Shown in pieces: positions 52,066 through 60,704 of a stretch of 64,000 bases of DNA; the first letter of the stretch is position 1; every line of letters begins with the position of its first letter. This stretch comes from Cytobacillus purgationiresistens (GTDB taxonomy: Bacteria; Bacillota; Bacilli; Bacillales; Cytobacillaceae), in assembly GCF_030813235.1 (NCBI RefSeq), contig NZ_JAUSUB010000016.1, positions 60,131-124,130 of the forward strand. The letters are read 5' to 3'. The notes beneath the pieces were generated by a model. It had not been told where the DNA came from and did no database searches. It was given only the letters and a program-made list of their open reading frames with translations. Both the position numbers and the translations under genes were made by a program.

Positions 52066-52204
52066 GGTCCTCAACATTTTCCTATTTCAATGTCTGACGA
52101 GGTAAATGGTGAAGAAATCGGACCTCAAATGGATTTTCCAGGAACAGCAGGGGTTCTTAGCTTATGGGATTCAGGAGTTCTTCTTAAGTATAAATTACTT
52201 TAAA
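52066..52204 (+). other. C-terminal gene fragment
   Basis: A start-less plus frame reads KGPQHFPISMSDEVNGEEIG, PQMDFPGTAGVLSLWDSGV and LLKYKLL before TAA at 52204. It is sandwiched between the truncated bacteriocin-like gene and duplication copy B. Not identified. Confidence 0.4.
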
Positions 52205-52252
52205 TGTTAATAAATAAGAAATCACCCTTATCCAAAGGGTGATTCAGGTGGC

Positions 52253-52474
52253 TTATTTATCTAATTCAACATAGCAAATCATATTCATTGGTATAATTAC
52301 TTCATTCGTATCTGTAATATAGCCAGTAATCATTTCTGTTACTACTATTACATCGCTCTCAACTTTTGTTAAAACACCACTTGTAAATGAAGAATATGAA
52401 TATACGTCGATAGTTTCACCAATTAACGAATTTAAATGCTGAGATAGTGTAGGTGCAAATGTGTTTTTACCCAT
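52253..52474 (-). CDS. DUF2642 protein, 73 aa (copy B)
   Basis: Same product as 43058-43279. The leader differs (ATTATCCCCC against ATTAACCCCCC), which opens the frame upstream to 52534, but GGGGG before ATG 52474 keeps the same start. Likely expressed with the Cys-rich partner 11 bp upstream. Confidence 0.8.
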   Translation of the reverse strand: MGKNTFAPTLSQHLNSLIGETIDVYSYSSFTSGVLTKVESDVIVVTEMITGYITDTNEVIIPMNMICYVELDK

Positions 52475-52485
52475 AATTATCCCCC

Positions 52486-52803
52486 TTAACTTAAGATTGT
52501 TACTGCTAAAATATTTTGAAAATGCATGAAACATATTGTCGTACCTACTGTTACGACCGCATAGTCTTCTCTTACTACAGATAATACACCCGTTACTATA
52601 CCTGCGGGGGTTTCAACTTCTACTAAAGATCCAATATGTTTTGAAAGATGATGCTTTAATCCTGTAAATGTACAGGGATCCGAAGAGCAATCATGATTGT
52701 GTTTTTCTGGGCAACAAGAAGATTTCTCGCTTACATGCCTACCTTCTTTCTGATCACATTTCATTTCAAAAGTGGGTTTTTTTTTGTTTTTTTGACAAAG
52801 CAT
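52486..52803 (-). CDS. Cys/His-rich DUF2642 protein, 105 aa (copy B)
   Basis: Protein identical to that at 43292-43609, including SCCPEKHNHDCSSDPC in the N-terminal half. Two intact identical copies 9.2 kb apart suggest a recent duplication or gene conversion. Probably spore-associated; metal binding by the Cys/His cluster is an inference. Confidence 0.75.
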   Translation of the reverse strand: MLCQKNKKKPTFEMKCDQKEGRHVSEKSSCCPEKHNHDCSSDPCTFTGLKHHLSKHIGSLVEVETPAGIVTGVLSVVREDYAVVTVGTTICFMHFQNILAVTILS

Positions 52804-53265
52804 TTAAAATACACTCCTTTCATTTCTTAATCAGTAACTATTCTATGATGAAAATATCATTCTGATTGGACGAGTCCCTATATTAACGAATTTTCCGGTT
52901 ATAGATTGTAACCTCTCCCTCATTAAGCAGATTGAATAAAATATGACTAGGTGATCATCATGAATTCAACTCCCCATTGCCAACAAGTTAATATTTTTTA
53001 ATACCCCCAAACAAGGGCTTAAAAATTAAACGAAAAAGTGAAAAATTTAAGTCATGTATGCTTTATACATTCATTTTCAACAATTTTTTGTTACCCCATC
53101 GAAAAACAGGACAGGGCATACGTGTTTAAAGTAATAAACTTAAAGAAATTATTGTAATCTTGACATTTCTTTATTGCGTGTGGTGAAAGCTCCGCTTGTA
53201 CTACCCAGAGGCAGAAAAGATGGATTAAAAACTATTAGCATAACTGCGACTACAAACTATGTTCT

Positions 53266-53320
53266 TAAACTAACGGGGGCTTTACTTAAAGAAAGGAAGC
53301 TCTTTTTCTTTAAGTAATAA
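53266..53320 (+). repeat. DIR copy 11, left half
   Basis: CTTAAACTAACGGGGGC; stem GGGCTTTACTT/AAGGAAGCTC; TTTTTCTTT tail. The region 52970-53265 has no gene. Confidence 0.65.
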
Positions 53321-53358
53321 ATAGTAAAATTGATATAAAAAAATTGGAGGTAAGATAA

Positions 53359-53517
53359 ATGATTGACATAATTCCGGCATTAATAACTCTTTTGCCGTTA
53401 TTCATATTGGCATTTGTTTTAAGGTGGGTTCGCCAAATTAAAATAAATAGTGAAATTCAAGTTGAGCAGCACAAACAGATAATATCCCTTCTGCAAAAAA
53501 TGGATAAGAAAAATTAA
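53359..53517 (+). CDS. Small membrane protein, 52 aa
   Basis: TTGGAGG eight bases before ATG opens 52 residues: one membrane helix (IIPALITLLPLFILAFVLRW) and a helical, polar tail (INSEIQVEQHKQIISLLQKM) that could form a coiled coil. Typical of small membrane proteins in Bacillus; not recognised. Supported mainly by the ribosome site and composition. Confidence 0.6.
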   Translation: MIDIIPALITLLPLFILAFVLRWVRQIKINSEIQVEQHKQIISLLQKMDKKN

Positions 53518-53595
53518 CTGACATTGAAAATACAAAATGAATTGGACCTAGATTATACTATGAAAGCGTGAATTAAAAGATTGTGAAGGATTGTA

Positions 53596-53660
53596 CTTAA
53601 AGAAAAGGGGCGTTTCTTCAATACGAAGGATCGAATGAGTAGCTTTGTTGAACAAGTAGG
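53596..53660 (+). repeat. DIR copy 12
   Basis: AAAAGGGGCGTTTCTTC with GAAGGATCG as the stem, then AATGAGTAGCTTTGTTGAAC. Parts of the right box are eroded. Confidence 0.55.
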
Positions 53661-53762
53661 TAAAATGAAATTTGAAAAAAAACAAAAAATCAGGCTATTT
53701 ACATATTTACTTCCAAATTCACAAAGTGTAAATTTACACTAATCGTATTTGGAGGTGTTGGC

Positions 53763-54002
53763 GTGAAATATGGTGTTTATTATTTCCAACTTGTTATATG
53801 TTTTTTTGGCTTTATAGTATGCTATATATTTAGCGGCATTGTAGGTAGTTATGCGATTGAGTACAATAATATTCCTTCAGAAATTGAAAAAGCACTCTTT
53901 GCTTTTAACCACTCATCTTATCCATATATTGCTTTATTATTTTTACTGTGGGTAATTGTAGTAGTTGTACTTTTATTACGAAAGATAAAAATGCATATTT
54001 GA
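53763..54002 (+). CDS. Small membrane protein, 79 aa
   Basis: GTG behind TTGGAGGTG. Two helices, about 6-28 (QLVICFFGFIVCYIFSGIV) and 54-74 (YIALLFLLWVIVVVVLLL), joined by an acidic loop and ending in RKIKMHI. Unassigned. Confidence 0.6.
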   Translation: MKYGVYYFQLVICFFGFIVCYIFSGIVGSYAIEYNNIPSEIEKALFAFNHSSYPYIALLFLLWVIVVVVLLLRKIKMHI

Positions 54003-54093
54003 CTTGTTTAAAAAATAATATTGCTATTTAGTTGCATAAAGGAAACTACTGAAAGGTTGTAGAATACATTTAATAATAAAGGAGGGAATGTTA

Positions 54094-54282
54094 ATGTTTT
54101 GGTTTTGGGGATTTGTCTTGCTTTTAGTCGTGTCGTTTTTGTTATTTGGTTATTTTATTGATAAAAAAACCGACCGTTATAAATTAGTAACTGATAAGAA
54201 GGCAAAAGAAGGGCAAGAAGCAATAAAAGATGAAACACAAAAACATAATCCACCTAATATCAACCACACAGATCATTGGTAA
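54094..54282 (+). CDS. Small membrane protein, 62 aa
   Basis: AAAGGAGG is 8 nt before ATG 54094 (the ATG at 54088 is too close). One membrane helix at the N-terminus (WFWGFVLLLVVSFLLFGYFI) and a charged cytoplasmic tail of about 38 residues (DKKTDRYKLVTDKKAKEGQE). Unassigned. Confidence 0.65.
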   Translation: MFWFWGFVLLLVVSFLLFGYFIDKKTDRYKLVTDKKAKEGQEAIKDETQKHNPPNINHTDHW

Positions 54283-54302
54283 GGGAATAATTAATAAATG
54301 TA

Positions 54303-54557
54303 AGTTGGGAATGTGCAATTAGAGAACTTAACGAAGAAACTGGACAAAATGTGAGAGATTTAGAATTTAAGGGATGATTGAAAGTCAAAAACTTAGTGAA
54401 TGGGACCATTAAATTTAATCCAGTTTACTTCTCACTAATTGATAAACTTCAACCATTTAGAGTAAATGGGGAAATATCGTGTATAAAGCTTTGGGACTTA
54501 AATGAAGAAATAGGCATGATTGATTCTTTGGATATAAAGGTATTCGAATATGTCTGA
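54303..54557 (+). pseudogene. NUDIX hydrolase remnant with in-frame stop
   Basis: One frame carries most of a NUDIX box, CAIRELNEETGQ, then VRDLEFKG, a TGA at about 54387, and VNGTIKFNPVYFSLIDKLQP to the natural-looking end. The first 40 residues, with the start of the NUDIX box, are absent. A different NUDIX stub, the N-terminal piece, occurs at 6929. Confidence 0.7.
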
Positions 54558-54657
54558 ATTGAAATTGATAAAATTACAGCGATAGCTGCTAATCTAATAT
54601 TGATTCAGCTTATAATTGGGAGTGTGGCTAAAGTAATAAAAGAGGAGAATATGGGTA

Positions 54658-54840
54658 ATGAGTAATTGGTTGTATATTGTTTATGCATTAATCTTGGGAG
54701 TTGTATCAATATTCACGGGGGAAATTATTACTTTTGTTATGTTAGGATTTATTTCGTTAAGTTTGTTTAATATTAATTCTACTCTCCTAAAGATATACCA
54801 TCAAAACAATGAGAAAAATAATAATAAAGGTAGGAAATAA
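54658..54840 (+). CDS. Small membrane protein, 60 aa
   Basis: AGAGGAG is followed by an ATG (4-codon frame) and, 6 nt later, the ATG at 54658, which opens 60 residues with two hydrophobic segments (WLYIVYALILGVVSIFTG; IITFVMLGFISLSLF) and a basic tail. Start uncertain; weak to moderate support. Confidence 0.5.
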   Translation: MSNWLYIVYALILGVVSIFTGEIITFVMLGFISLSLFNINSTLLKIYHQNNEKNNNKGRK

Positions 54841-55299
54841 AAAATTTATGTCAATTATAATTATTTATTGTACTAAAGAGATATTTTAGTTGATCAGTCT
54901 TGTTTAGAGGAAGGATAGTTCAATAAGAGGGTATGCATAATATAGTAGTGGAATATTTATTCATAACGTTAATTAGTTCCCAATAGGAGATGATTTATAA
55001 TTGAAAATATATTCTACAACATCAAAATACTTTATACTGGAAATATAGGTTCTGGAGCAGGTGAATAATAAGGTTTTATTCGATTTAAGAATACTGTTTT
55101 AATAGTAGATATTTTTGCAACTCAAAGTCAGCACAGAAAATATAAAGAGATTCCGATGAAATTACACAAAAAGAAATAAACAATGTGTTTAATAACCCAT
55201 TATTACTTAAACTATACTATGGGAAATCAAGTCTTCGAGGCTTGTTCAATACTTTCAACGCTTTTACATGAGTGAAAATTAAATAGGAGCTGATGAAAG
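54841..55299 (+). other. 460-bp gap with decayed fragments
   Basis: Contains a DIR-like fragment (ACTAAAGAGATATTTTAG at 54873) and scattered readings such as EITQKEINNVFNNPLLLKLY then YGKSSLRGLFNTFNAFT (about 55160-55270), which look like the end of a lost gene. Nothing intact. Confidence 0.4.
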
Positions 55300-55947
55300 G
55301 TGACACAGGACGCTAAAATGAAGGAAGAAACTATTTTCCATCACATTGGGAATAAAATCAAAACAGAAGATAGAGAGATTAACGTAATTGCCAGGCTAGA
55401 AGAACCGCTAATAGTAATTTTAGGTGACGTATTGAGCGATGAAGAATGTGACGAGCTAATTATGTTGTCAAAAGATAAAATGAACCGTTCAAAAGTTGGA
55501 GCCAAACGCGAAGTTAATCAGATAAGAACAAGTGATGGGATGTTTTTCCAAGAGAGTGAAAATGATACTATTATCAAAATTGAAAAAAGAATATCAGCTA
55601 TTATGAATATTCCAATGGAACATGGCGACGGTATCCAAATACTCAAATATACTCCTGGTCAAGAGTATAAAGCGCATTATGATTTTTTTTCATCGACAAA
55701 TAGAGCAAGTCTCAATAATAGAATTAGCACAATCGTAATCTACTTAAATGATGTAGAGCAAGGTGGAGAAACTTTTTTTCCTAAACTGAATTTTTCAGTA
55801 TCCCCGCGTAAGGGTATGGCGCTTTACTTCGAATACTTCTATAACGATACAGACTTAAACGAGCAAACTTTACACGGTGGAGCACCAGTAATAACAGGGG
55901 AAAAATGGGTTGCAACACAGTGGATGAGAAGGCAGAGATTAAGATAA
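55300..55947 (+). CDS. 2OG-Fe(II) oxygenase, prolyl-4-hydroxylase-like
   Basis: A 215-aa enzyme with the jelly-roll of Fe(II)/2-oxoglutarate oxygenases of the P4H class. Iron ligands are HYDFF (His126, Asp128) and LHGGAPV (His192); Lys202 in GEKWVATQW would hold 2-oxoglutarate. Conserved blocks IQILKYTPGQEYKAHYDF and ISTIVIYLNDVEQGGETFFP match bacterial P4H such as the B. anthracis enzyme, which hydroxylates prolines in collagen-like peptides. GTG start 9 nt after AGGAG. All catalytic residues are present. Target protein unknown. Confidence 0.9.
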   Translation: MTQDAKMKEETIFHHIGNKIKTEDREINVIARLEEPLIVILGDVLSDEECDELIMLSKDKMNRSKVGAKREVNQIRTSDGMFFQESENDTIIKIEKRISAIMNIPMEHGDGIQILKYTPGQEYKAHYDFFSSTNRASLNNRISTIVIYLNDVEQGGETFFPKLNFSVSPRKGMALYFEYFYNDTDLNEQTLHGGAPVITGEKWVATQWMRRQRLR

Positions 55948-56019
55948 AAGCAATATATATGATTGATATTACGCTCTGTTAATGATTGCCGTTAAAAACG
56001 AAAGTATTAGCAGAAGATC

Positions 56020-56085
56020 TAGGTTGTCAATAAGGCAGTATTTTCTTATTTACAAACGGGATATGTTAGCGCAATCGGAAAGTAG
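56020..56085 (+). repeat. DIR copy 13, eroded
   Basis: ACAAACGGGATATGTTAGCG follows AGGCAGTATTTTCTTATTT; resembles the copy at 58411 in having GTTAGC instead of GTTAGT. Confidence 0.5.
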
Positions 56086-56204
56086 AATTTATTAGTTAAA
56101 ATATTTTTTGAATATTCATACAAAAAAGAATACTCTTTGAAGTTTTTAAACAATTATTATTCTAAACAGGACAGTGAGTTATTGAATGCAATTAAAAAAA
56201 AGGA

Positions 56205-56354
56205 GAAAAGGTATCTCATCATTATATCGAAATTCTTTTACACCTGTCTGTTCACGAAGTATATTATATAGGTCAACTATCAGTTTGGGCAAAGGTACTT
56301 GGAAAAGAGCCAATATTTGCGAACTTAATTGGTTTAATTTTTTTCAATCGTTAA
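56205..56354 (+). pseudogene. DinB-family protein, C-terminal remnant
   Basis: A frame without start reads EKVSHHYIEILLHLSVHEVY, YIGQLSVWAKVLGKEP, IFANLIG and then stops. The HE-x-x-x-xGQLS pattern with metal-binding His is the last helix pair of DinB/DUF664-type bundles. The first 110 or so residues are gone. Confidence 0.6.
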
Positions 56355-56420
56355 TGATTTGAAGAGCTTTTTTCTAATGCAACAAACGGGGCAGGTTTTG
56401 GAAGAAGGATATCATAATAT
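56355..56420 (+). repeat. DIR copy 14, right box
   Basis: AACAAACGGGGCAGGTTTTG then GAAGAAGGATATCATAATA. One of the best right boxes; the hairpin before it is replaced by the DinB remnant. Confidence 0.7.
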
Positions 56421-56471
56421 TTCACCGAATTTTATTAGTATAGTTATTATTAAATTCAGGGAGATAAAAAA

Positions 56472-57224
56472 GTGAATCTAGGGAATCCAATTGCAAATGG
56501 TAATACAGCAGAGCTATATCGAATTGATAATAAAATTGTAAAAATGTTTAAAGAACATTTACCACATACAGAATCCTTGTATGAGGCAAAGAAACAGGAG
56601 TTCGCTTATTTATGTGGACTGGATGTTCCGAAAATATATGAGGTTACAGAAATTAATGGAAGACAAGCAATTTTAATGGAATATATAAAAGGCCAGACGG
56701 TAGGGAATCTCTTAATAAATAATATGGAATTAGCTGAGCATTATCTGAATGTTTGTGTTAATGTGCAAATGAAAATACATAATGTAGCTGTTGAATCAGA
56801 TTTACTGGAACCAATGTCAGAAAAATTGCAGCGTCAAATTAAATCAGGAAAAAATCTAAATGAATTACAAAAGAATATATTATTAAGAAGATTGGATTCA
56901 ATCCAATTTGAATCAAGGCTTTGCCACGGAGATTTTCATCCCTATAATTTAATATTGAGTAATGACAAAGTAACAATTATTGATTGGGTTGATTCTAGTG
57001 CAGGTGATATTCGAGCAGATGTATATCGAACATATTTATTGATTTCACAATTATCACTAGAGTTAGCTAAAATGTATTTATGTACCTATTGCAAAAAATC
57101 TGGACTTTCACAAGATGAAGTTTTTCAATGGGCTCCCATTATTGCTGGAGCAAGGTTATCTGAAAATGTTTCATCTGAAAACAAAGATCGTTTAAAGAAA
57201 ATAATAATTGAACATTGTTATTAA
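56472..57224 (+). CDS. Phosphotransferase/aminoglycoside-kinase-like protein
   Basis: A 250-aa kinase-fold protein of the APH/choline-kinase type. Nucleotide strands are LGNPIANGNTAELYRIDNK; the hinge MEYIKGQTVGNLL; the catalytic loop CHGDFHPYNLI (Asp base) and the metal loop IIDWVDSSAGDIRADVYRT. It would phosphorylate a small alcohol or aminoglycoside. GTG 8 nt after GGGAG. Shorter than most APH enzymes but with all core motifs. The broken relative at 31032 belongs to another subgroup. Confidence 0.8.
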   Translation: MNLGNPIANGNTAELYRIDNKIVKMFKEHLPHTESLYEAKKQEFAYLCGLDVPKIYEVTEINGRQAILMEYIKGQTVGNLLINNMELAEHYLNVCVNVQMKIHNVAVESDLLEPMSEKLQRQIKSGKNLNELQKNILLRRLDSIQFESRLCHGDFHPYNLILSNDKVTIIDWVDSSAGDIRADVYRTYLLISQLSLELAKMYLCTYCKKSGLSQDEVFQWAPIIAGARLSENVSSENKDRLKKIIIEHCY

Positions 57225-57289
57225 TGAATAAGGGCTTTGCAGTCCTAATTTGAGATATTATGTATTTAAGCTATAGGGAGATTCTATTA

Positions 57290-57325
57290 AATAATGGGTT
57301 GCGGCAGCCTTTTTTATTCGTAGTT
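57290..57325 (+). repeat. DIR stem, second type
   Basis: GGGTTGCGGCAGCC followed by six T residues and ATTCGTAGTTTAGC. Confidence 0.5.
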
Positions 57326-57537
57326 TAGCAAGACTATTATTTGTAAAAAACTCGTTTATCTTTATTATTTTTTTAAAGTCTAAAATGTGGTTGATTGTGT
57401 AAAAAGGGACCTTTTATAGTGCTTTCTTTGTTAGTATTTGGACTGTTAGCTATTGGCTGCTTCCGTAAACTTTGTTGATATTAGTTAGGGTATGATTAAG
57501 AAAAAAAGGGGGGAATCTTATTAAATTTCTAAAGCCA

Positions 57538-57888
57538 TTGGACTTCATTGTTATCTTGGCTTTCACGCTTTTGTTCCTTTATGACTACTTCCCTAATACC
57601 CTACTTGCTAATTCCATTCCCAAAGGTGTTCTAGTTGCACTTATTTTAGGACTATTCTTGTTTAGTCTTCTGTTTAAAAAATACAGAGATACAAACAATA
57701 AGGAGATACTAAAATGGGAAATTTTATCGACAATTTATATCTTATTTTTGATGGGATTGTTTACTATTTTAGGAGGTCAATCGTCTTCTGGTATTTCATT
57801 CGATAATGGATTTTTATGGATAGTATTAATGATTTCATTATTCGAAATTTTTTCACAGTGGAAGAAAGTTAAACGGATAGAAGCATAA
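57538..57888 (+). CDS. Membrane protein, about 116-122 aa
   Basis: Four hydrophobic segments (about 3-18, 28-47, 60-80, 90-107) and a basic end. TTG 57538 is the only common start, but GGGGGGAATC lies at 57508-57517, right for an in-frame ATT at 57520, giving six more residues (IKFLKP). A non-standard ATT start or weak TTG use are both possible. Unassigned. Confidence 0.55.
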   Translation: MDFIVILAFTLLFLYDYFPNTLLANSIPKGVLVALILGLFLFSLLFKKYRDTNNKEILKWEILSTIYILFLMGLFTILGGQSSSGISFDNGFLWIVLMISLFEIFSQWKKVKRIEA

Positions 57889-58369
57889 GTGCTTATCTTA
57901 ACTTCGCATATGATTAACAGTATAATAATTCGACTAATGGAAAACTCCAAGAAGCATTTGTTTGACACGGTCATCAAATTATAAATCACCAGATAACTTT
58001 TTTCCTTACTGACAAACGAAAGCCATCATGCTTTGCAGATACATTCCTCCTTGCTTTATGTAAAAGTCTTCATACATCGTTATCGATTCCCTTTCCAACA
58101 TAATGAAACTGATTTTTTTTTATTACGAATGCAATGCTCTAAGACTGCCAAGACCTATTCTTCAATTCTACAATAAAAAATAATTTCATAGGCAATGGCC
58201 TTGGTCTGTATTATTAATCATAGTATGGTTCTTATCTAACTGAAGTGGCAATATAGTGGAGAAGATTTCAATATCCAATTTATGTTATCAAATTAATGCT
58301 TTTAGTTATCTGTGGATGTTGAAAAATTGGAAGCTTTCTATAAAGAAAATCTTTAAAAATAAATGAGCA
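57889..58369. other. 480-bp gap with remnants and a DIR right box
   Basis: Near 58020-58090 the minus strand reads TMYEDFYIKQGGMYLQSMMA to a stop, possibly a lost C-terminus. A DIR-like right box ACTGAAGTGGCAATATAGTG then GAGAAGAT lies at 58240-58270. Before 58370 a short frame reads VDVEKLEAFYKENL. No intact gene. Confidence 0.45.
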
Positions 58370-58402
58370 GCTACAGCTGAAATTCAGTTGTAGCTTTTTT
58401 GT
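58370..58402 (+). terminator. Terminator hairpin without its gene
   Basis: AGCTACAGCTG and CAGTTGTAGCT pair around AAATT, followed by TTTTT. It follows the tail fragment VEKLEAFYKENL, presumably all that remains of its gene. Confidence 0.75.
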
Positions 58403-58410
58403 GTGAAAAA

Positions 58411-58480
58411 CGATAATCGGTTGCTGCGGCAACCTTTTTTTATAGGACTATAGGGCATGTTAGCACAAAAGGCATTATTA
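58411..58480 (+). repeat. DIR copy 15, second stem type
   Basis: GGTTGC-TGCG-GCAACC stem, TTTTTTTATA, then GGACTATAGGGCATGTTAGC. Confidence 0.65.
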
Positions 58481-58513
58481 GCGATATAAATAGTTATAAG
58501 AATTATTAATTTT

Positions 58514-58560
58514 AAGTCATTATCTATTTTGATTTTTTTCTAAATAGATAATGACTTTTT
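58514..58560 (+). terminator. 16-bp stem terminator upstream of sdpR-like gene
   Basis: AAGTCATTATCTATTT and AAATAGATAATGACTT pair perfectly around a T-rich 12-nt loop, ending in a T-run. It contains one copy of the TCTAAATAG half-site found in the operator downstream (58539-58547). Confidence 0.8.
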
Positions 58561-58580
58561 ACGGAAAATATTATATAATT

Positions 58581-58604
58581 CTATTTAGAGATATTTCTAA
58601 ATAG
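58581..58604 (+). promoter_or_regulatory. Operator of the ArsR/SdpR-like repressor
   Basis: CTATTTAGA and TCTAAATAG form a perfect 9-bp inverted repeat around GATATT, 18 bp before the repressor start. Confidence 0.75.
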
Positions 58605-58621
58605 TAAAAGTGAGAGGTGTT

Positions 58622-58906
58622 ATGGTGGGGTTTCCAGAAACATTTAAAGCACTTTCGGACCCTGTGCGACGAGAGATTTTAGTAATGCTAAAAGATGGGA
58701 AAATGTCAGCAGGAGAAATCGGAAAGCGATTTGATATGACAGGCGCTACAATTTCTTACCATTTGTCACAATTAAAAAAAGCAGGATTAATTTTTGAGAC
58801 TAAGTATAAGAACTTCATTTATTACGAAATTAACATTTCAGTATTTGAAGAAGTAATGCTGTGGTTCTCACAGTTTGGAGGAAAAGAAAATGACAAGAAA
58901 AATTGA
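58622..58906 (+). CDS. ArsR-family autorepressor, SdpR-like
   Basis: A 94-aa winged-helix protein: FKALSDPVRREILVMLKDGK, SAGEIGKRFDMTGATISYHL and SQLKKAGLIFETKYKNFIYY. No Cys metal site, as in SdpR, the repressor of the sdpRI operon in B. subtilis, where membrane-bound SdpI plus the SDP toxin draws it from DNA. GAGAGGTG precedes ATG 58622. The stop overlaps the SdpI-like gene by 17 nt. Confidence 0.85.
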   Translation: MVGFPETFKALSDPVRREILVMLKDGKMSAGEIGKRFDMTGATISYHLSQLKKAGLIFETKYKNFIYYEINISVFEEVMLWFSQFGGKENDKKN

Positions 58907-59528
58907 TAGGACGTTAATTATTACTACTTTGATTTGTTTGCTACCTATTGTACTTGCATTTGTTCTATATAATAAGTTGCCAGATCAAATAGCCATTCAT
59001 TGGGATTCTGCTGGAACTCCTGATAATTTTGCTCCAAAAGCAATTGCTGTTTGGGGATTACCTCTATTAATGGCAGGAATTAATATATTTTCATATTTTA
59101 TGATACAAAATGACCCTAAAAATGCTAATGCATCTTCTGTATTAAAGCAGTTAGGATTATGGATCTTACCTATAACATCAGTGATTATCATTCCAGTAAC
59201 TTTATTTAAAGCTATTGGTTATAACATTCCAATTCAAACTTTAGTCCCTGTGATGGTAGGTGTAATTATCATTGTGTGTGGAAATTATTTGCCTAAAAGC
59301 AAACAAAGTTATACAGTTGGTATTAAATTGCCTTGGACACTTCATAGTAAAGAAAATTGGAATAGGACACATCGTATGGCAGGTTTTTTGTGGGTATTTG
59401 GTGGAGTATGTATGGTTATTGGAGGATTTTTGAATATAAACTGGCTACCAATAACTCTTCTATTAGTAGCCGTTCTTGTTGGATTACCATTTATGTATTC
59501 ATATTCACTATACAAAAAAGGCATATAA
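58890..59528 (+). CDS. SdpI-like immunity/sensor membrane protein
   Basis: A 212-aa membrane protein of about six helices. DUF1648 is at the N-terminus (YNKLPDQIAIHWDSAGTPDN, FAPKAIAVWGLPLLMAGINI) and the SdpI motif toward the C-terminus (YTVGIKLPWTLHSKENWNRT HRMAG). In B. subtilis SdpI gives immunity to the SDP cannibalism toxin and signals through SdpR. No sdpABC toxin genes are present here, so the pair may protect against kin toxins. GGAGG lies 6 nt before ATG 58890. Confidence 0.85.
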   Translation: MTRKIDRTLIITTLICLLPIVLAFVLYNKLPDQIAIHWDSAGTPDNFAPKAIAVWGLPLLMAGINIFSYFMIQNDPKNANASSVLKQLGLWILPITSVIIIPVTLFKAIGYNIPIQTLVPVMVGVIIIVCGNYLPKSKQSYTVGIKLPWTLHSKENWNRTHRMAGFLWVFGGVCMVIGGFLNINWLPITLLLVAVLVGLPFMYSYSLYKKGI

Positions 59529-59538
59529 GTACAATTTT

Positions 59539-59566
59539 ACTAAGGCCAACAAAGGGCTGGCTTATA
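59539..59566 (+). terminator. Weak hairpin after the sdpRI-like pair
   Basis: AAGGCCA and TGGCTTA pair with one bulge around ACAAAGGGC. No long T-run. Confidence 0.4.
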
Positions 59567-59635
59567 GGTTTGCAGAAATACTTAACTTAAACTTTTGTTC
59601 TTATTAATGGGGTTTAGGATTATGGAGTGATTCAA

Positions 59636-60640
59636 ATGATAGTAGTGGACTTGTGTGAAGCTTGTAAAGCAAGTGGGATTATAGTTGAAGAAACTTCTGA
59701 TGATAATAATCAGCCTTACAAATTGTGCCTTCAATGTCACGATAGGTTATTAAAGCGATCCTTAAAGCCTCTCGAATGGTATAACTTATCGGTTGTACAT
59801 TCTACCAATAGGTTTTTACTACACGATGATTTTTATGATGAAGATGGAGAAGCTAGCCAACCAGAAGAAGATGTAATTGTAACTGATAAAGATAAAGCAC
59901 CAACATTGGATGATATTAAAAATAACTTAGAGCTTTTAATAGATTTTTCTATAACCAGATGGTTTCTTGAAGATGATGTAGTAAAAGCATTTAAAGAGTA
60001 CGATAACCTTACGATTTTAAAATCTGTAAAATCTAGATTTAACGAATCAGAGAATTACGAAATAAAAACTCGAATGTTAGAAATCGTGACTGATGTATTA
60101 GGGACTTCAGCATCAAGCTGGGTTAGAGACCTTTGGGATAACTATGATAAGGAATTGCTGTACCCAATATCTTGGGCAACTTCTAGTAGTATTCCAATTG
60201 AAGAGGGCTTAAATAATGTATTTAATAAATTGGAATCTATAAAAGAAAAAGAATTGCCTATTGTAGCTTTCGGTAGTCTTTATCGGTTCAGATCAGAAAT
60301 CATACTCGAATGGATGGAAGCTAATTGTACTATATATAATGAGAATTGGGGGAGGTTGGCAGCTTTATGCTTTCCTACCTGGGATAGAATGAAAATGTGG
60401 TTAATCAAAGGTAGACCGTTAAGTTTAATTGCTCTTGATACAATGGCAAACTGTTTTATTAGAGGCGGAGATCCCGTTGTTCAACAATTTTCTCCTAAGA
60501 TACTTGGAACAGAGAAAAATGAAGTAGAACCAATTTTATTTGATTATTATCAGCAAGATAGTGTTCCTAGAGCCAAAATGAAAGTAGCTAGAATTATGGA
60601 AAACAAGGAAGAAATATTTCAATCAAACGAGACTAGTTAG
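59636..60640 (+). CDS. Unknown 334-aa protein with N-terminal zinc-ribbon
   Basis: The N-terminal 45 residues hold CEAC and CLQC pairs, probably a zinc ribbon. An acidic linker (HDDFYDEDGEASQPEEDVIV) leads to a helical region from about 85 onward that looks like HEAT-type repeats (YEIKTRMLEIVTDVLGTSAS, LPIVAFGSLYRFRSEIILEW). TGGAGTG precedes ATG 59636. I recognise no family with certainty; helical-repeat proteins of this kind often act as scaffolds or immunity proteins. Confidence 0.7.
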   Translation: MIVVDLCEACKASGIIVEETSDDNNQPYKLCLQCHDRLLKRSLKPLEWYNLSVVHSTNRFLLHDDFYDEDGEASQPEEDVIVTDKDKAPTLDDIKNNLELLIDFSITRWFLEDDVVKAFKEYDNLTILKSVKSRFNESENYEIKTRMLEIVTDVLGTSASSWVRDLWDNYDKELLYPISWATSSSIPIEEGLNNVFNKLESIKEKELPIVAFGSLYRFRSEIILEWMEANCTIYNENWGRLAALCFPTWDRMKMWLIKGRPLSLIALDTMANCFIRGGDPVVQQFSPKILGTEKNEVEPILFDYYQQDSVPRAKMKVARIMENKEEIFQSNETS

Positions 60641-60704
60641 TTCTTTTATTCTCAGCTCATTCTAAGAATGTATATTTATTTTATGTATTTGTGAAGAATT
60701 ACTC

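Larger units (their letters stand above)
52206..52969. repeat. 764-bp segmental duplication, copy B
   Basis: Direct repeat of 43011-43787, about 98% identical. Differences are single bases in the leader of the 73-aa gene, one silent-looking change in the Cys-rich gene and a short deletion near 52835. Confidence 0.9.
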
